Assembly: GCF_024753215.1 (NCBI RefSeq)
Contig: NZ_JANUGV010000001.1
Coordinates: 1,426,001-1,490,000, forward strand
DNA from: Massilia solisilvae
GTDB lineage: Bacteria; Pseudomonadota; Gammaproteobacteria; Burkholderiales; Burkholderiaceae_D
DNA: 64,000 nt
Reading direction: 5' to 3'
The position numbers and the translations under genes are program-made. Shown in pieces: positions 26,105 through 35,695 of the stretch. Under the pieces are notes generated by a model. That model was not told where the DNA came from. It searched no databases and saw only the letters and a program-made list of their open reading frames with translations. Position 1 is the stretch's first letter; every line of letters begins with the position of its first letter.

Positions 26105-27064
26105 CTAGGCAAGGTCCGCAGGTGCGCGCCGGAAGGTCCGCGGCAGGCGGTTGTGGATGCGCGTTGCCGCCACCGCCGCCTGGCCGGCCGCCACCGCGAT
26201 CTGGTTGAGCCCGCACACCACGTCGCCTATCGCATACAGGCCCGGCACGGTGGTGCACTGGTGCTCGTCCACGACCAGCTCCGCGCAGTCGCTGGTTTGC
26301 GCACCGAGCGACACTGCCAGTTCCGAACGCGCCACCTCGCCCAGCATCGGGTAGAACACCTCGGCCAGGTACTCGGCGCCGTCCTGCGTGTGCAGCACCG
26401 GTTTCATGTCCCCGCTCATGGTCACCCCCAGCAGTGGCGAATCGACGTAGCGCACGCCGGCTTCCTTCAGCCGATCGCGATCGTGCGCGTCCAGCAGCAG
26501 TTCCGGGCCGCGCTCGAACAGGGTCACGTCATGGCTGAAGGTGCGCATGAACAGCGCGTGGCCGACCGGGTTCTTTTCGGCCGTTGCCACCGCAATCTTC
26601 TTGTCCAGCACGTCGTAGCCGTCGCACACCGGGCACAGGCGCACCGCGCCGGCGGCCACGGCCTCGCGCCAGTTTTCGATGGGCAATCCGGCATCGGCAA
26701 TCCCGGTGGCGATAAGCACGGTGCGCGCCTTGAGCTGATGCTCGGCGCCGTCTTCGTCGTGGTACTCGGCGGTGAACAGATCGTCAGCGCGCCCCAGGGC
26801 CATGATCTCGCCGCGCATCACGCGTCCGCCGTAGTGTTCGAGCTGGCGTTCGAGGTTTTCCAGCAACTGCCCGCCGTTCACGCCCATCGGAAAGCCGGGA
26901 TAGTTGTGCGACACGGGAATCAGCCGCAACCGGCTGCGGCCCTTGTCCACCAGCGCGATGTTGCGGGTGAAGCGGCGCAGGTAGATGCCGGCGGTCAGGC
27001 CACCGGGGCCGCCGCCAACGATGAGCGTGTCGAACACATGCGATGCTGGGATGAGCGGGGTCAT
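26105..27064 (-). CDS. Thioredoxin-reductase-like NAD(P)/FAD oxidoreductase
   Basis: From the ATG at 27064 the 319-residue product has an FAD Rossmann motif IVGGGPGGLTAG (15-26), a redox-type CPVCDGY (Cys144, Cys147) and the second FAD signature PGLYAIGDVVCGLNQIAVAAGQ near the C-terminus. Known thioredoxin reductases have CATC at this place, so disulfide reductase activity on an unknown partner is likely. The GxGxxA NADPH motif after the CxxC is poorly kept (IAVATAEKNPVGHA), so the electron donor is uncertain. No thioredoxin gene is adjacent. Confidence 0.82.
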   Translation of the reverse strand: MTPLIPASHVFDTLIVGGGPGGLTAGIYLRRFTRNIALVDKGRSRLRLIPVSHNYPGFPMGVNGGQLLENLERQLEHYGGRVMRGEIMALGRADDLFTAEYHDEDGAEHQLKARTVLIATGIADAGLPIENWREAVAAGAVRLCPVCDGYDVLDKKIAVATAEKNPVGHALFMRTFSHDVTLFERGPELLLDAHDRDRLKEAGVRYVDSPLLGVTMSGDMKPVLHTQDGAEYLAEVFYPMLGEVARSELAVSLGAQTSDCAELVVDEHQCTTVPGLYAIGDVVCGLNQIAVAAGQAAVAATRIHNRLPRTFRRAPADLA

Positions 27065-27134
27065 TGCCCGATTATCCGGAAAAGCGGCCGGCAAGGCGTA
27101 TCGGCATTTGCCGCGCCGCCGGGTCAGAACGCGC

Positions 27135-28061
27135 TTACAGGTGAGCGTGGGCCTCGGGCTGCAAGGTCACGTGCTCGATGCCGTGCTTGGCATGCAGCAT
27201 CTGCCGCACCGCCTGCAGCACGGTGGGCCACTGGGCAAGGTCGCGGATCTCGAGGTGGCCGATCAGTGCAGGGTGCCCGGGAGACATGTCCCACACGTGC
27301 AGATCGTGCACGGACAGCACGCCGGGCACCTTGGCCAGGTCCTCGCCCACCTCCAGGTAGTCGATATGGTGCGGCACGCCTTCCATCAGGAAGTGATACG
27401 ACTCGTGCAGGATGCTATAGGTGGACTTGAGGATCAGCATCGACACGAAGATCGACAGCAGCGGGTCGATGCGCACCCAGCCGGTGAAATAGATCACGGC
27501 GCCGGCCGCAATCGCGGCCACCGAACCGAGCAGGTCGCCCAGCACGTTCACCAGCGCGGCGCGGGTGTTGATGTTCTGCTCGTCGCGCGAGAGCACCCAC
27601 GCGACCATGATGTTGATGGCCGCGCCGATGGCCGCCACCACCAGCACCGTGCCGCCCTTGACCGGCTCGGGCGTTGCCAGCCGCTGCACCGCTTCGTAAA
27701 TGATCCAGCCCACCAGGGCCAGCATGGCAAGGCTGTTGACGAAGGCCGCCAGCGCCTCCGCGCGTACGAAGCCGAACGAGTGGCGTGCCGACGGCGGCCG
27801 CTTGGCGATGATCTGGGCCAGCAAGGCCAGGCCGAGCGCGGCCGCGTCCGTGACCATATGGCCGGCATCGGAAATGAGCGCAAGCGAATTGGACAGGAAA
27901 CCCGCGGCCACCTCGATCACTGCGTACAGCAGCGTCAGGCCGAGCGCGAGCGCCATGGCGGTCTGGCTGCGCGCCTCGATGAAGTGGGCATGGCGCGCAT
28001 CGCCGTCCAGGTGGGCGTGCAGGTGTGCAGAGGAGGTCGCTTGTTCGGGCATCGCGGGCAT
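27135..28061 (-). CDS. Cation diffusion facilitator (ZitB/CzcD-like metal exporter)
   Basis: The 308-residue product (ATG at 28061; the frame opens earlier) has a His-rich N-terminus (HLHAHLDGDARHAH), six membrane segments and a cytoplasmic C-terminal domain with SVHDLHVWDMSPGHPAL. Metal ligands in segment 2 are present (ISDAGHMVTD). In segment 5, where ZitB has HVLGD, this protein has NVLGD, so one of the four transport-site ligands is Asn instead of His. Zn(II), Cd(II) or Co(II) efflux is the family role; the substitution may change selectivity. Confidence 0.88.
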   Translation of the reverse strand: MPAMPEQATSSAHLHAHLDGDARHAHFIEARSQTAMALALGLTLLYAVIEVAAGFLSNSLALISDAGHMVTDAAALGLALLAQIIAKRPPSARHSFGFVRAEALAAFVNSLAMLALVGWIIYEAVQRLATPEPVKGGTVLVVAAIGAAINIMVAWVLSRDEQNINTRAALVNVLGDLLGSVAAIAAGAVIYFTGWVRIDPLLSIFVSMLILKSTYSILHESYHFLMEGVPHHIDYLEVGEDLAKVPGVLSVHDLHVWDMSPGHPALIGHLEIRDLAQWPTVLQAVRQMLHAKHGIEHVTLQPEAHAHL

Positions 28062-28153
28062 GATGGTTTTCGCAACCGGGAAGTGTACTGGAAATCGCGT
28101 GGCCGCGTCCTGGCCACCATTTTTCATTCGTTTAACTTTTTGCAGTGCAACGC

Positions 28154-28182
28154 TTGCGCAAGCAGGGAGGTGTCCTTATAAT
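28154..28182 (+). promoter_or_regulatory. Sigma-70 promoter of the tRNA gene
   Basis: TTGCGC (28154-28159), a 17-base spacer and a perfect TATAAT (28177-28182) end ten bases before the mature tRNA 5' end. Confidence 0.8.
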
Positions 28183-28192
28183 GGCGGCTCAC

Positions 28193-28269
28193 GGGCGGTT
28201 AGTTCAGCTGGTTAGAATACTTGGTCGACATCCAAGGGGTCGCAGATTCGAATTCTGCACCGCCCACCA
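28193..28269 (+). tRNA. tRNA-Val (GAC anticodon)
   Basis: A 77-base cloverleaf folds fully: acceptor GGGCGGT/ACCGCCC, D-stem GTTC/GAAT, anticodon stem CTTGG/CCAAG, T-arm GCAGA-TTCGAAT-TCTGC, and encoded CCA. The seven-base anticodon loop TCGACAT puts GAC at positions 34-36, reading Val codons GUC/GUU. Position 33 is C rather than the near-universal U. The gene precedes thrS as in other betaproteobacteria. Confidence 0.9.
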
Positions 28270-28388
28270 GAACACTCAAGTAAGAGCGAGAAAGGCACCG
28301 ACGGTTATGACACCGCGAACTACCATGTTGTTGTGGGAGAATCGCTAGACGCGGTATCGGTGTTCTTTTGCTCAACACTCTGAAGAAA

Positions 28389-28412
28389 ACGCGCCTGGTG
28401 CGCGTTTTTTTT
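28389..28412 (+). terminator. Rho-independent terminator between the tRNA and thrS
   Basis: ACGCGC/GCGCGT stem with a five-base loop is followed by eight T residues. It ends tRNA transcription about 120 bases downstream and isolates it from thrS, which must then start from a promoter in or after 28413. Confidence 0.85.
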
Positions 28413-28487
28413 CGTCTTTTTGTTTCCAGTCTTTCGAATCGAAGTCTTTAACCGGCGCCCGTAACAGCGCCACATGGAGAGATCACT

Positions 28488-30395
28488 ATGCTTAACGTTC
28501 GACTTCCCGATGGTTCCGTCCGACAGTTCGACGGTCCCGTGACCGTGGCCCAGGTGGCGGCGAACATCGGCACGGGCCTGGCCAAGGCTGCGCTCGCCGG
28601 CAAGGTCGACGGCAAAGTGGTCGATACCTCGCACCTGATCGACAAGGATTCCGACGTCGCGATCATCACCGACAAGGATCCGGAAGGCCTGGACGTGATC
28701 CGCCACTCGACCGCCCACCTGCTGGCCTACGCCGTCAAGGAGCTGTTCCCGGACGCGCAGGTAACCATCGGCCCGGTGATCGAGAACGGCTTCTACTACG
28801 ATTTCTCGTACAAGCGCCCGTTCACCCCGGAAGACCTGCGGGCGATCGAGAAGAAGATGACCGAGCTGGCCAAGAAGGACGAGCCGGTGACCCGCTCGGT
28901 GCTGCCGCGCGACGAGGCGGTCAAGTACTTCAAGTCGATCGGCGAGGACTACAAGGCCGAGATCATCGCCTCGATCCCGGCGAATGAGGACGTATCGCTG
29001 TACAACGAAGGCAAGTTCACCGACCTGTGCCGCGGTCCGCACGTGCCGTCCACCGGCAAGCTGAAGGTATTCAAGCTGATGAAGCTGGCCGGCGCCTACT
29101 GGCGCGGCGACTCGAACAACGAGATGCTGCAGCGTATCTACGGCACCGCCTGGGCGAAAAAGGAAGAGCAGGAGCAGTACCTGCACATGCTGGAGGAGGC
29201 CGAGAAGCGCGACCACCGCAAGCTGGGCAAGCAGCTGGACCTGTTCCACTTCCAGGAAGAAGCCCCGGGCCTGATCTTCTGGCACCCGAAGGGCTGGACG
29301 GTGTGGCAGCAGGTCGAGCAGTACATGCGCAACAAATACCAGGTCAACGGCTACAACGAAGTGAAGGCGCCGCAGATCCTGGACGTGACCCTGTGGCAGA
29401 AGACCGGCCACTGGGACAACTACCGCGAGAACATGTTCACCACCGAGTCGGAGAACCGCTCGTACGCGCTCAAGCCGATGAACTGCCCGGGCCATGTGCA
29501 AATTTACAACGCCGGCCTGCGCTCCTACCGCGACCTGCCGCTGCGCTACGGCGAGTTCGGCCAGTGCCACCGCAACGAGTCCTCGGGCGCGCTGCACGGG
29601 CTGATGCGCGTGCGCGGCTTCACCCAGGACGACGGCCACATCTTCTGCACCGAAGACCAGATCGCAGGCGAAGTGACCGCCTTCCACGCCCAGGCGATGC
29701 AGGTGTACGACGACTTCGGTTTTGCCAACATCGATGTCAAGATCGCGCTGCGCCCGGATAACCGCATCGGCTCGGACGAAGTCTGGGACCAGGCCGAGGA
29801 AGCGCTGCGTTCGGCGCTGCGTTCGTGCGGCGTGTCGTGGACCGAGCTGCCGGGCGAGGGCGCATTCTACGGCCCCAAGATCGAATACCACCTGAAGGAT
29901 AGCCTGGGCCGTCCGTGGCAGGTCGGCACGATGCAGGTGGACTTCTCGATGCCGGGGCGCCTGGGCGCCGAGTATGTGGCAGAAGACAACACCCGCAAGG
30001 TGCCGGTCATGCTGCACCGCGCAATTGTCGGCTCGATGGAACGCTTCATCGGCATCCTGATCGAAAACCATGCCGGCGCGCTGCCGCTGTGGCTGGCGCC
30101 GGTGCAAGTGGCGGTGCTGAACATCTCCGACGCGCAGGCCGAATATGCACAGCAGGTCGCCGCTACCTTGCGCAAATCGGGGTTCCGCGTTCACGCTGAT
30201 TTGCGGAACGAGAAGATTACTTATAAAATACGAGAGCATTCCGTCCAAAAACTGCCGTACATCCTGGTGATTGGCGACAAGGAACGGGATGCCAACACTG
30301 TGGCCGTACGTGCGCGTGGCAATGTCGATCTGGGCGTGATGCCGGTCGACGCACTGTTGGAGCGCCTCCAGGGCGAGGTCCAATCCAAGGCATAA
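28488..30395 (+). CDS. thrS: Threonyl-tRNA synthetase
   Basis: This 635-residue class II synthetase has an N-terminal TGS domain (1-60), the editing domain with [16 protein letters not shown] (around 70-85), the catalytic core with [10 protein letters not shown] and [14 protein letters not shown], and the anticodon-binding C-terminus. GGAGAGA precedes the ATG. It charges tRNA-Thr and hydrolyses Ser-tRNA-Thr. It leads the conserved thrS-infC-rpmI-rplT-pheST cluster, 42 bases ahead of infC. Confidence 0.97.
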   Translation: MLNVRLPDGSVRQFDGPVTVAQVAANIGTGLAKAALAGKVDGKVVDTSHLIDKDSDVAIITDKDPEGLDVIRHSTAHLLAYAVKELFPDAQVTIGPVIENGFYYDFSYKRPFTPEDLRAIEKKMTELAKKDEPVTRSVLPRDEAVKYFKSIGEDYKAEIIASIPANEDVSLYNEGKFTDLCRGPHVPSTGKLKVFKLMKLAGAYWRGDSNNEMLQRIYGTAWAKKEEQEQYLHMLEEAEKRDHRKLGKQLDLFHFQEEAPGLIFWHPKGWTVWQQVEQYMRNKYQVNGYNEVKAPQILDVTLWQKTGHWDNYRENMFTTESENRSYALKPMNCPGHVQIYNAGLRSYRDLPLRYGEFGQCHRNESSGALHGLMRVRGFTQDDGHIFCTEDQIAGEVTAFHAQAMQVYDDFGFANIDVKIALRPDNRIGSDEVWDQAEEALRSALRSCGVSWTELPGEGAFYGPKIEYHLKDSLGRPWQVGTMQVDFSMPGRLGAEYVAEDNTRKVPVMLHRAIVGSMERFIGILIENHAGALPLWLAPVQVAVLNISDAQAEYAQQVAATLRKSGFRVHADLRNEKITYKIREHSVQKLPYILVIGDKERDANTVAVRARGNVDLGVMPVDALLERLQGEVQSKA

Positions 30396-30437
30396 TAGGC
30401 ACCGGCCGTCCCTACCTTAACATTCAAAGGAAACAAC

Positions 30438-30959
30438 ATAGCTACTGACAAGCAGCATCGCATCAATGGCGAAATCAACCACCCGGAAATGCGTTTGAAC
30501 GGGGTGGACAACGAGCCGCTGGGCATTGTGAGCCTGGCTGAGGCGTTTCGTCTGGCTGAAGAAGCGAACGTGGACCTGGTGGAGATCGCCCCCAACGCGA
30601 ACCCGCCGGTGTGCCGCCTGATGGATTACGGCAAGTTCAAGTATTCGGAACAGAAGAAGGCGCACGAGGCCAAGCTGAAGCAGAAGGTCATCCAGGTCAA
30701 GGAAGTCAAATTCCGTCCTGGCACCGACGAAGGCGACTACAGCATCAAGCTGCGCAACCTGATCAAGTTCCTGGAAGAAGGGGACAAGACCAAGATTACG
30801 CTGCGCTTCCGTGGCCGCGAGATGGCGCACCAGGACATCGGTATGCGCATGCTCGAACGCCTGCGTGGCGACCTGGAGCCGTATGGTCAGGTCGAACAGT
30901 TTCCCAAGCTCGAAGGCCGCCAGATGATCATGGTGGTTGCGCCGAAGAAGAAGAAGTAA
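30438..30959 (+). CDS. infC: Translation initiation factor IF-3, starting at AUA
   Basis: The conserved IF-3 N-terminus ([11 protein letters not shown]) lies upstream of the first ATG (30489), and the only fitting start is the ATA at 30438, seven bases after AAAGGAAA. The protein is then 173 residues, close to E. coli (180). Internal landmarks: [18 protein letters not shown] segment, [23 protein letters not shown], and the C-terminal [20 protein letters not shown]. coli infC uses AUU; IF-3 rejects such codons, which gives autoregulation, and AUA should serve likewise. A strong terminator follows. Confidence 0.93.
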   Translation: MATDKQHRINGEINHPEMRLNGVDNEPLGIVSLAEAFRLAEEANVDLVEIAPNANPPVCRLMDYGKFKYSEQKKAHEAKLKQKVIQVKEVKFRPGTDEGDYSIKLRNLIKFLEEGDKTKITLRFRGREMAHQDIGMRMLERLRGDLEPYGQVEQFPKLEGRQMIMVVAPKKKK

Positions 30960-30978
30960 GCTTCGCGACAGTACACCA

Positions 30979-31035
30979 GGGCCGGGCCCGGGTTGCAGGC
31001 ATTGCCTGACACCCGGCCCGGCCTTGTATTTTTCG
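30979..31035 (+). terminator. Terminator after infC
   Basis: GGCCGGGCCCGGGT pairs with ACCCGGCCCGGCC (one bulge), with an inner CAGGC/GCCTG hairpin, followed by TTGTATTTTT. It separates thrS-infC from rpmI-rplT. Confidence 0.75.
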
Positions 31036-31080
31036 GCATCCGGCTTGGCGGCGGCCAGCGATCTGTCACGCCGCTCCTGC

Positions 31081-31186
31081 CCGTCGTCCCCGCGCAGGCG
31101 GGGACCCATAGACCGTATGCCGGTTCGCGCCTGACGCCGCAGGTCGGTATCCTCAGCATGGGTCCCCGCCTGCGCGGGGACGACGG
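31081..31186. repeat. Inverted pair of family B repeats between infC and rpmI
   Basis: CCGTCGTCCCCGCGCAGGC followed by GGGGACCCATA (31081-31110) is inverted at 31157-31186 as CATGGGTCCCCGCC then TGCGCGGGGACGACGG. Each unit can fold alone and the two can fold together. The other pairs are at 52194/52246 and 55212/55291. Confidence 0.8.
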
Positions 31187-31247
31187 TCTGGGTGCAGTAG
31201 TGCTGCTTGCCGAGTCACAATACCGGTATCCAGGCTGACCATTTTGT

Positions 31248-31281
31248 GCTAGAATCCTTGGTTCCTGTTTTTCGAAACAGG
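31248..31281 (+). promoter_or_regulatory. Extended -10 promoter and leader hairpin of rpmI-rplT
   Basis: TGCTAGAAT (31248-31256 region) is an extended -10 element. Shortly after, CCTGTTT-TTCG-AAACAGG (31264-31281) forms a seven-base stem with a four-base loop at the start of a leader of about 150 bases. The -35 is weak. Autoregulation by ribosomal protein L20 is known in other bacteria; whether this leader does so is inference. Confidence 0.5.
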
Positions 31282-31408
31282 TTGTAGTGGCCCGGCGGCT
31301 CCCGCTGCGCGCCGCTGCAAGACAAGTGAAAGCAGGCATCCAAGCGCAGCAAGGGCTGCCACCTGCAATCCTGTCCGACATGGAGCTGCCTGAGAGGGCA
31401 GAACACTC

Positions 31409-31609
31409 ATGCCAAAAATGAAGACCAAAAGCTCGGCGAAAAAGCGTTTTCGCGTGCGTCCGGGTGGTACCGTCAAATCGGGTATGGCGTTCAAGCGTCA
31501 CATCCTGACCAAGAAGACCACCAAAAACAAGCGCCAACTGCGTGGCACCCGCAACATCAATGCGTCGGACGTGACGAGCGTCTACCGCATGATGCCGTCG
31601 GCCGTCTAA
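31409..31609 (+). CDS. rpmI: 50S ribosomal protein bL35
   Basis: The 66-residue basic protein [15 protein letters not shown]...[18 protein letters not shown] matches bL35 in full length. It is 20 bases ahead of rplT, the usual pair. It has its own promoter region after the infC terminator and the family B repeat pair. Confidence 0.96.
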   Translation: MPKMKTKSSAKKRFRVRPGGTVKSGMAFKRHILTKKTTKNKRQLRGTRNINASDVTSVYRMMPSAV

Positions 31610-31629
31610 TCTCACACTAAGGAGCGAAT

Positions 31630-31989
31630 ATGCCTCGAGTAAAACGTGGGGTTACTGCACGTGCCCGTCACAAGAAGGTTCTTGAGCTTGCAAAAGGCTA
31701 CCGTGGCCGCCGCAGCAAGGTATTCCGTATTGCCAAGCAAGCAGTCATGCGCGCTGGTCAGTACGCCTACCGCGACCGCCGCAACAAGAAGCGCGTCTTC
31801 CGCGCCCTGTGGATCACCCGTATCAACGCGGCTTCGCGTTCGCACGGCATGACCTACAGCGCGTTCATGAACGGCCTGAAAAAGTCCGCGATTGAACTGG
31901 ACCGTAAAGTGCTGGCCGACATGGCCGTGCACGACAAGCCGGCTTTCGCCGCGATTGTCAACACGGTCAAAGCAAAGCTCGCTGCCTAA
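31630..31989 (+). CDS. rplT: 50S ribosomal protein bL20
   Basis: The 119-residue basic protein starts [18 protein letters not shown] and includes [20 protein letters not shown], diagnostic of bL20, an early assembly protein on 23S rRNA that represses its own operon in E. coli. AAGGAGCG lies just before the ATG. A terminator follows at 32046. Confidence 0.97.
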   Translation: MPRVKRGVTARARHKKVLELAKGYRGRRSKVFRIAKQAVMRAGQYAYRDRRNKKRVFRALWITRINAASRSHGMTYSAFMNGLKKSAIELDRKVLADMAVHDKPAFAAIVNTVKAKLAA

Positions 31990-32045
31990 GCGATCTGCGC
32001 AATGCATCACCAGCGTCGCCGGCTTGCCTGGCGGCGCGAAAAGAG

Positions 32046-32077
32046 CGGGGCAGGGTGCAAACCACTGCCCCGTTTTT
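32046..32077 (+). terminator. Terminator or attenuator between rplT and pheS
   Basis: CGGGGCAG/CTGCCCCG (eight base pairs, 11-base loop) is followed by TTTTT. It lies 57 bases after rplT and 46 bases before pheS, so it either ends the ribosomal protein message or meters read-through into pheST. Confidence 0.8.
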
Positions 32078-32122
32078 GATTGTGGCGCCTCCAAGCCACC
32101 TAAAAAACAGGAACAGAACAAG

Positions 32123-33139
32123 ATGAACTCGCTGGAAGAACTCGTCGTCTCGGCCCAGTCCGATTTCGGCGCCGCGCCCGATGCGGCCGCGCTCGAAAAC
32201 GCCAAAGCGAAATACCTGGGCAAGACCGGCCAGGTGACCGAGCTGATGAAGGGCCTGGGCAAGCTGGCCTCCGAGGAGCGCAAGGCCCAGGGCGCCCTGA
32301 TCAACGCCGCCAAGGAGAAAATCGAGCAGGCGCTGACGACCCGCCGCGAGGCGCTGGCCAACGCGCAGCTCGAGGCGCGCCTGAATGCCGAGTCGATCGA
32401 CGTGACCCTGCCGGGTCGCGGCGCTTCCCGTGGCGGCATCCACCCGGTGATGCGCACCTGGGAGCGGGTCGAGGAGATCTTCCGTTCCATCGGTTTCGAC
32501 GTGGCCGACGGCCCCGAGATCGAGACCGACTGGTTCAACTTCACCGCGCTGAACAGCCCCGAGAACCACCCGGCCCGTTCGATGCAGGACACCTTCTACG
32601 TCGAGGGCAATGACTCGACCGGCAAGCCGCTCTTGCTGCGCACCCACACCAGCCCGATGCAGGTGCGCTACGCGCGCACGCACACGCCGCCGATCAAGGT
32701 GATCGCGCCGGGCCGCACCTACCGCGTGGACAGCGATGCGACCCACTCGCCGATGTTCCACCAGGTCGAAGGCCTGTGGATCGGCGAGAACATCAGCTTT
32801 GCCGACCTGAAAGCGGTGTACCTGAACTTCGTGCAGGCCTTCTTCGAGACCGACGACCTGCAGGTGCGCTTCCGCCCGTCCTACTTCCCGTTCACCGAAC
32901 CGTCGGCCGAGATCGACATCGCGTTCGGCTCCGGTCCGCTCAAGGGCCGCTGGCTGGAAGTGTCCGGCTCGGGCCAGGTGCATCCGACCGTGATCCGCAA
33001 TTTCGGCCTCGATCCGGAAAAATACATCGGCTTTGCGTTCGGCTCTGGCCTCGAGCGCCTGACGATGCTGCGCTACGGCGTCAACGACCTGCGCCTGTTC
33101 TACGAAGGCGACCTGCGCTTCCTGAAGCAGTTCAACTAA
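32123..33139 (+). CDS. pheS: Phenylalanyl-tRNA synthetase alpha subunit
   Basis: This 338-residue protein has the N-terminal coiled coil (residues about 1-90), then the class II catalytic core: [55 protein letters not shown] and the motif 3 region [16 protein letters not shown]. With PheT it forms the alpha2-beta2 enzyme that charges tRNA-Phe. The ATG at 32123 follows AGGAACAG. It is 21 bases ahead of pheT. Confidence 0.97.
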   Translation: MNSLEELVVSAQSDFGAAPDAAALENAKAKYLGKTGQVTELMKGLGKLASEERKAQGALINAAKEKIEQALTTRREALANAQLEARLNAESIDVTLPGRGASRGGIHPVMRTWERVEEIFRSIGFDVADGPEIETDWFNFTALNSPENHPARSMQDTFYVEGNDSTGKPLLLRTHTSPMQVRYARTHTPPIKVIAPGRTYRVDSDATHSPMFHQVEGLWIGENISFADLKAVYLNFVQAFFETDDLQVRFRPSYFPFTEPSAEIDIAFGSGPLKGRWLEVSGSGQVHPTVIRNFGLDPEKYIGFAFGSGLERLTMLRYGVNDLRLFYEGDLRFLKQFN

Positions 33140-33160
33140 CACCACCACCCAGGCAGAACT

Positions 33161-35587
33161 ATGCAATTTTCCGAAAAGTGGCTCCGTACGATGGTCGATC
33201 CGAAGATGACTTCGGACGAACTGGCCCACCTCTTGACGATGTCCGGCCTCGAAGTCGAGGAGATCGAGCCGGTCGTGCCGCCGTTCTCCAACGTGGTGGT
33301 GGCCCAGGTGCTGGAAGTGGCCAAGCATCCGGACGCCGACCGCCTGAACGTGTGCAAGGTCGATGTCGGCACCGGCACCCTGCTCAACATCGTCTGCGGC
33401 GCGCCCAACGTGCGCGCCGGGATGAAGGCGCCGTGCGCCATGGTCGGCGCGGTGCTGCCGCCGGGCGCGGACGGCAAGCCGTTCCAGATCAAGGTCGGCA
33501 AGCTGCGCGGCGTCGAGTCGCAGGGCATGATGTGCTCCGCGCGCGAGCTCAAGATCTCCGAGGAGCACGGCGGCCTGCTGGAGCTGCCGGAAGACGCGCC
33601 GGTCGGCATGAACATCCGCGACTACCTGCTGCTCAACGACCTGAAGTTCACCATCAAGCTGACCCCGAACCGTGCCGACGCGCTGTCGGTGCTGGGCGTG
33701 GCGCGCGAAGTGTCGGCGCTGACCGGCGTGCCGCTGTCGGTGCCCACCGCGCGCGCGGTGCCGGTCACCACGGATGAAATCCTGCCGGCCAAAATCAGCG
33801 CGCCGGACCTGTGCGGGCGCTTTACCGGCCGCGTGATCCGGGGCCTGAACGCGAAGGCGGCAACGCCCGACTGGATCAAGCGCCGCATCGAGCGCAGCGG
33901 CCAGCGTTCGGTCTCGGCGCTGGTGGACATCTCCAACTACGTGATGCTGGAGCTGGGCCGCCCGTCGCACGTGTTCGACCTGGCCAAGATCCACGGCGGG
34001 CTGGACGTGCGCTGGGGCCGCAAGGGCGAGACGCTCAAGCTCCTGAACGGGAACACCATCGAGGTGGACGAGACGGTGGGCGTGATCGCCGACGACAAGG
34101 AAATCGAATCGCTGGCCGGCATCATGGGCGGCGACTCGACCGCCGTCACGCTCGACACCACCGACATCTACCTCGAGGCCGCGTTCTGGTGGCCCGACTC
34201 GATCCGCGGCCGCGCACGCCGCTACAACTTCTCGACCGATGCCGCGCACCGCTTCGAGCGCGGCGTGGACTACGCCACCACGGTCGAGCACATCGAGCGC
34301 ATCACCGCGCTGATCGTCGAGGTCTGCGGCACCGCCGCTACCCTGGTCGGCCCGGTGGACGACCAGTCCGTCAACCTGCCGCAACCCAAGCCGGTGACCA
34401 TGCGCACCGCGCGCGCCAGCAAGGTGATCGGCATTCCGTTCTCCGACGAGCAGGTCGCCGACATCTTCACGCGCCTGCACCTGCCGTTCACGCACGAGGC
34501 TGGCAAGTTCCACGTCACCGCGCCGTCGTACCGCTTCGACATCGAGATCGAGGAAGACCTGATCGAGGAAGTGGCGCGCGTGTACGGCTTCGAGAACATT
34601 CCGTCGCTGCCGCCGGTGGCGCCGACCGCGATCCTGGCCCAGCCGGAAGAGCGCCGCTCGCTGTTCGCGATCCGCCACCAGCTGGCCGACCTGGGCTACC
34701 AGGAAGTGGTCAACATGAGCTTCGTGGAGGCCGAGTGGGAGCGCGATTTTGCCGCCAACACCAACCCGATCAAGCTGCAGAACCCGATCGCCAGCCAGAT
34801 GAGCGTGATGCGCTCGAACCTGGTGGGCAGCCTGCTGGCCAATGTGCGCTACAACCTGAACCGCAAGCAGAACCGCGTGCGCCTGTTCGAGGTGGCCGCC
34901 GTGTACCAGCGCAGCGAGCAAGCCCAGGACGGTCCGCTGTCCGTGGCAGGCATCAGCCAGCCCAAGCGGGTGGCCGCGATCGCCTACGGCCCGGCGCTGG
35001 ACGAGCAGTGGAGCGTGCCGAACCGCGCCGTGGACTTCTTCGACGTCAAGGCCGACCTCGAGGCGCTGTTCGCGCCGCGCGTGGCGCGCTTCGTGAAGGC
35101 CGAGCACCCGGCGCTGCACCCGGGGCGCTGCGCCGCGATCGAGCTCGATGGCCAGCCGGTCGGCTTCATCGGCGAACTGCACCCGCGCTGGCTGCAGAAG
35201 TACGAACTGCCGCAGGCGCCGGTCCTGTTTGAGGTCGATGCTGCTGCGCTGCAGCAGCGCGTGGTGCCGAACTATGTCGAGATTTCCAAGTTCCCGGGCG
35301 CCTCGCGCGACCTGGCGCTGGTGGTCAAACAACAGGTTGCTGCGCAGGAGATTCTCGATGCCTTCGCTGCTGAGGTACAATCGAACCCGCTCGGTCGGAT
35401 CGTGCAAGCCGTTGTTTTATTTGATGAATATCGCGGCAAAGGATTGGAGGCGGACGAAAAAAGTCTTGCTTTCCGCTTTAGCTTGCAAGATACTCAATCG
35501 ACGCTGCAGGACGACGCCGTGGACGCCATCATGGGTGCGCTGGCCGAGGCCGCAAAACAAAAACATGGCGCGCGTTTGCGTGCATAA
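33161..35587 (+). CDS. pheT: Phenylalanyl-tRNA synthetase beta subunit
   Basis: The 808-residue length and order fit PheT: N-terminal tRNA-binding EMAP domain (about 40-150; [12 protein letters not shown]), B3/B4 editing domain ([17 protein letters not shown] onward), B5 helix domain, the inactive synthetase-like core, and the C-terminal ferredoxin-fold anticodon-binding domain ([17 protein letters not shown]). It follows pheS directly. Confidence 0.97.
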   Translation: MQFSEKWLRTMVDPKMTSDELAHLLTMSGLEVEEIEPVVPPFSNVVVAQVLEVAKHPDADRLNVCKVDVGTGTLLNIVCGAPNVRAGMKAPCAMVGAVLPPGADGKPFQIKVGKLRGVESQGMMCSARELKISEEHGGLLELPEDAPVGMNIRDYLLLNDLKFTIKLTPNRADALSVLGVAREVSALTGVPLSVPTARAVPVTTDEILPAKISAPDLCGRFTGRVIRGLNAKAATPDWIKRRIERSGQRSVSALVDISNYVMLELGRPSHVFDLAKIHGGLDVRWGRKGETLKLLNGNTIEVDETVGVIADDKEIESLAGIMGGDSTAVTLDTTDIYLEAAFWWPDSIRGRARRYNFSTDAAHRFERGVDYATTVEHIERITALIVEVCGTAATLVGPVDDQSVNLPQPKPVTMRTARASKVIGIPFSDEQVADIFTRLHLPFTHEAGKFHVTAPSYRFDIEIEEDLIEEVARVYGFENIPSLPPVAPTAILAQPEERRSLFAIRHQLADLGYQEVVNMSFVEAEWERDFAANTNPIKLQNPIASQMSVMRSNLVGSLLANVRYNLNRKQNRVRLFEVAAVYQRSEQAQDGPLSVAGISQPKRVAAIAYGPALDEQWSVPNRAVDFFDVKADLEALFAPRVARFVKAEHPALHPGRCAAIELDGQPVGFIGELHPRWLQKYELPQAPVLFEVDAAALQQRVVPNYVEISKFPGASRDLALVVKQQVAAQEILDAFAAEVQSNPLGRIVQAVVLFDEYRGKGLEADEKSLAFRFSLQDTQSTLQDDAVDAIMGALAEAAKQKHGARLRA

Positions 35588-35695
35588 ACGTGTCCGAAAC
35601 CTCGTTTGATCTGAAGGCAGGGCTTCAAAATTAACAACAACGACATCGATTCGGCCGTCCTCCAGGAAGCGCTGGCGGCCGACCTGCATCGCGCG

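Noticed and set aside
32002..32079. Leader peptide for phenylalanine attenuation of pheST
   Set aside because: The 25-codon frame has only one Phe codon and no Phe run, so the classical mechanism does not fit.
31967..35407. A 1146-codon open frame on the minus strand across pheS and pheT
   Set aside because: It is the antisense shadow of GC-rich codons in pheST. It lacks a recognisable domain, and pheS and pheT are complete on the other strand.
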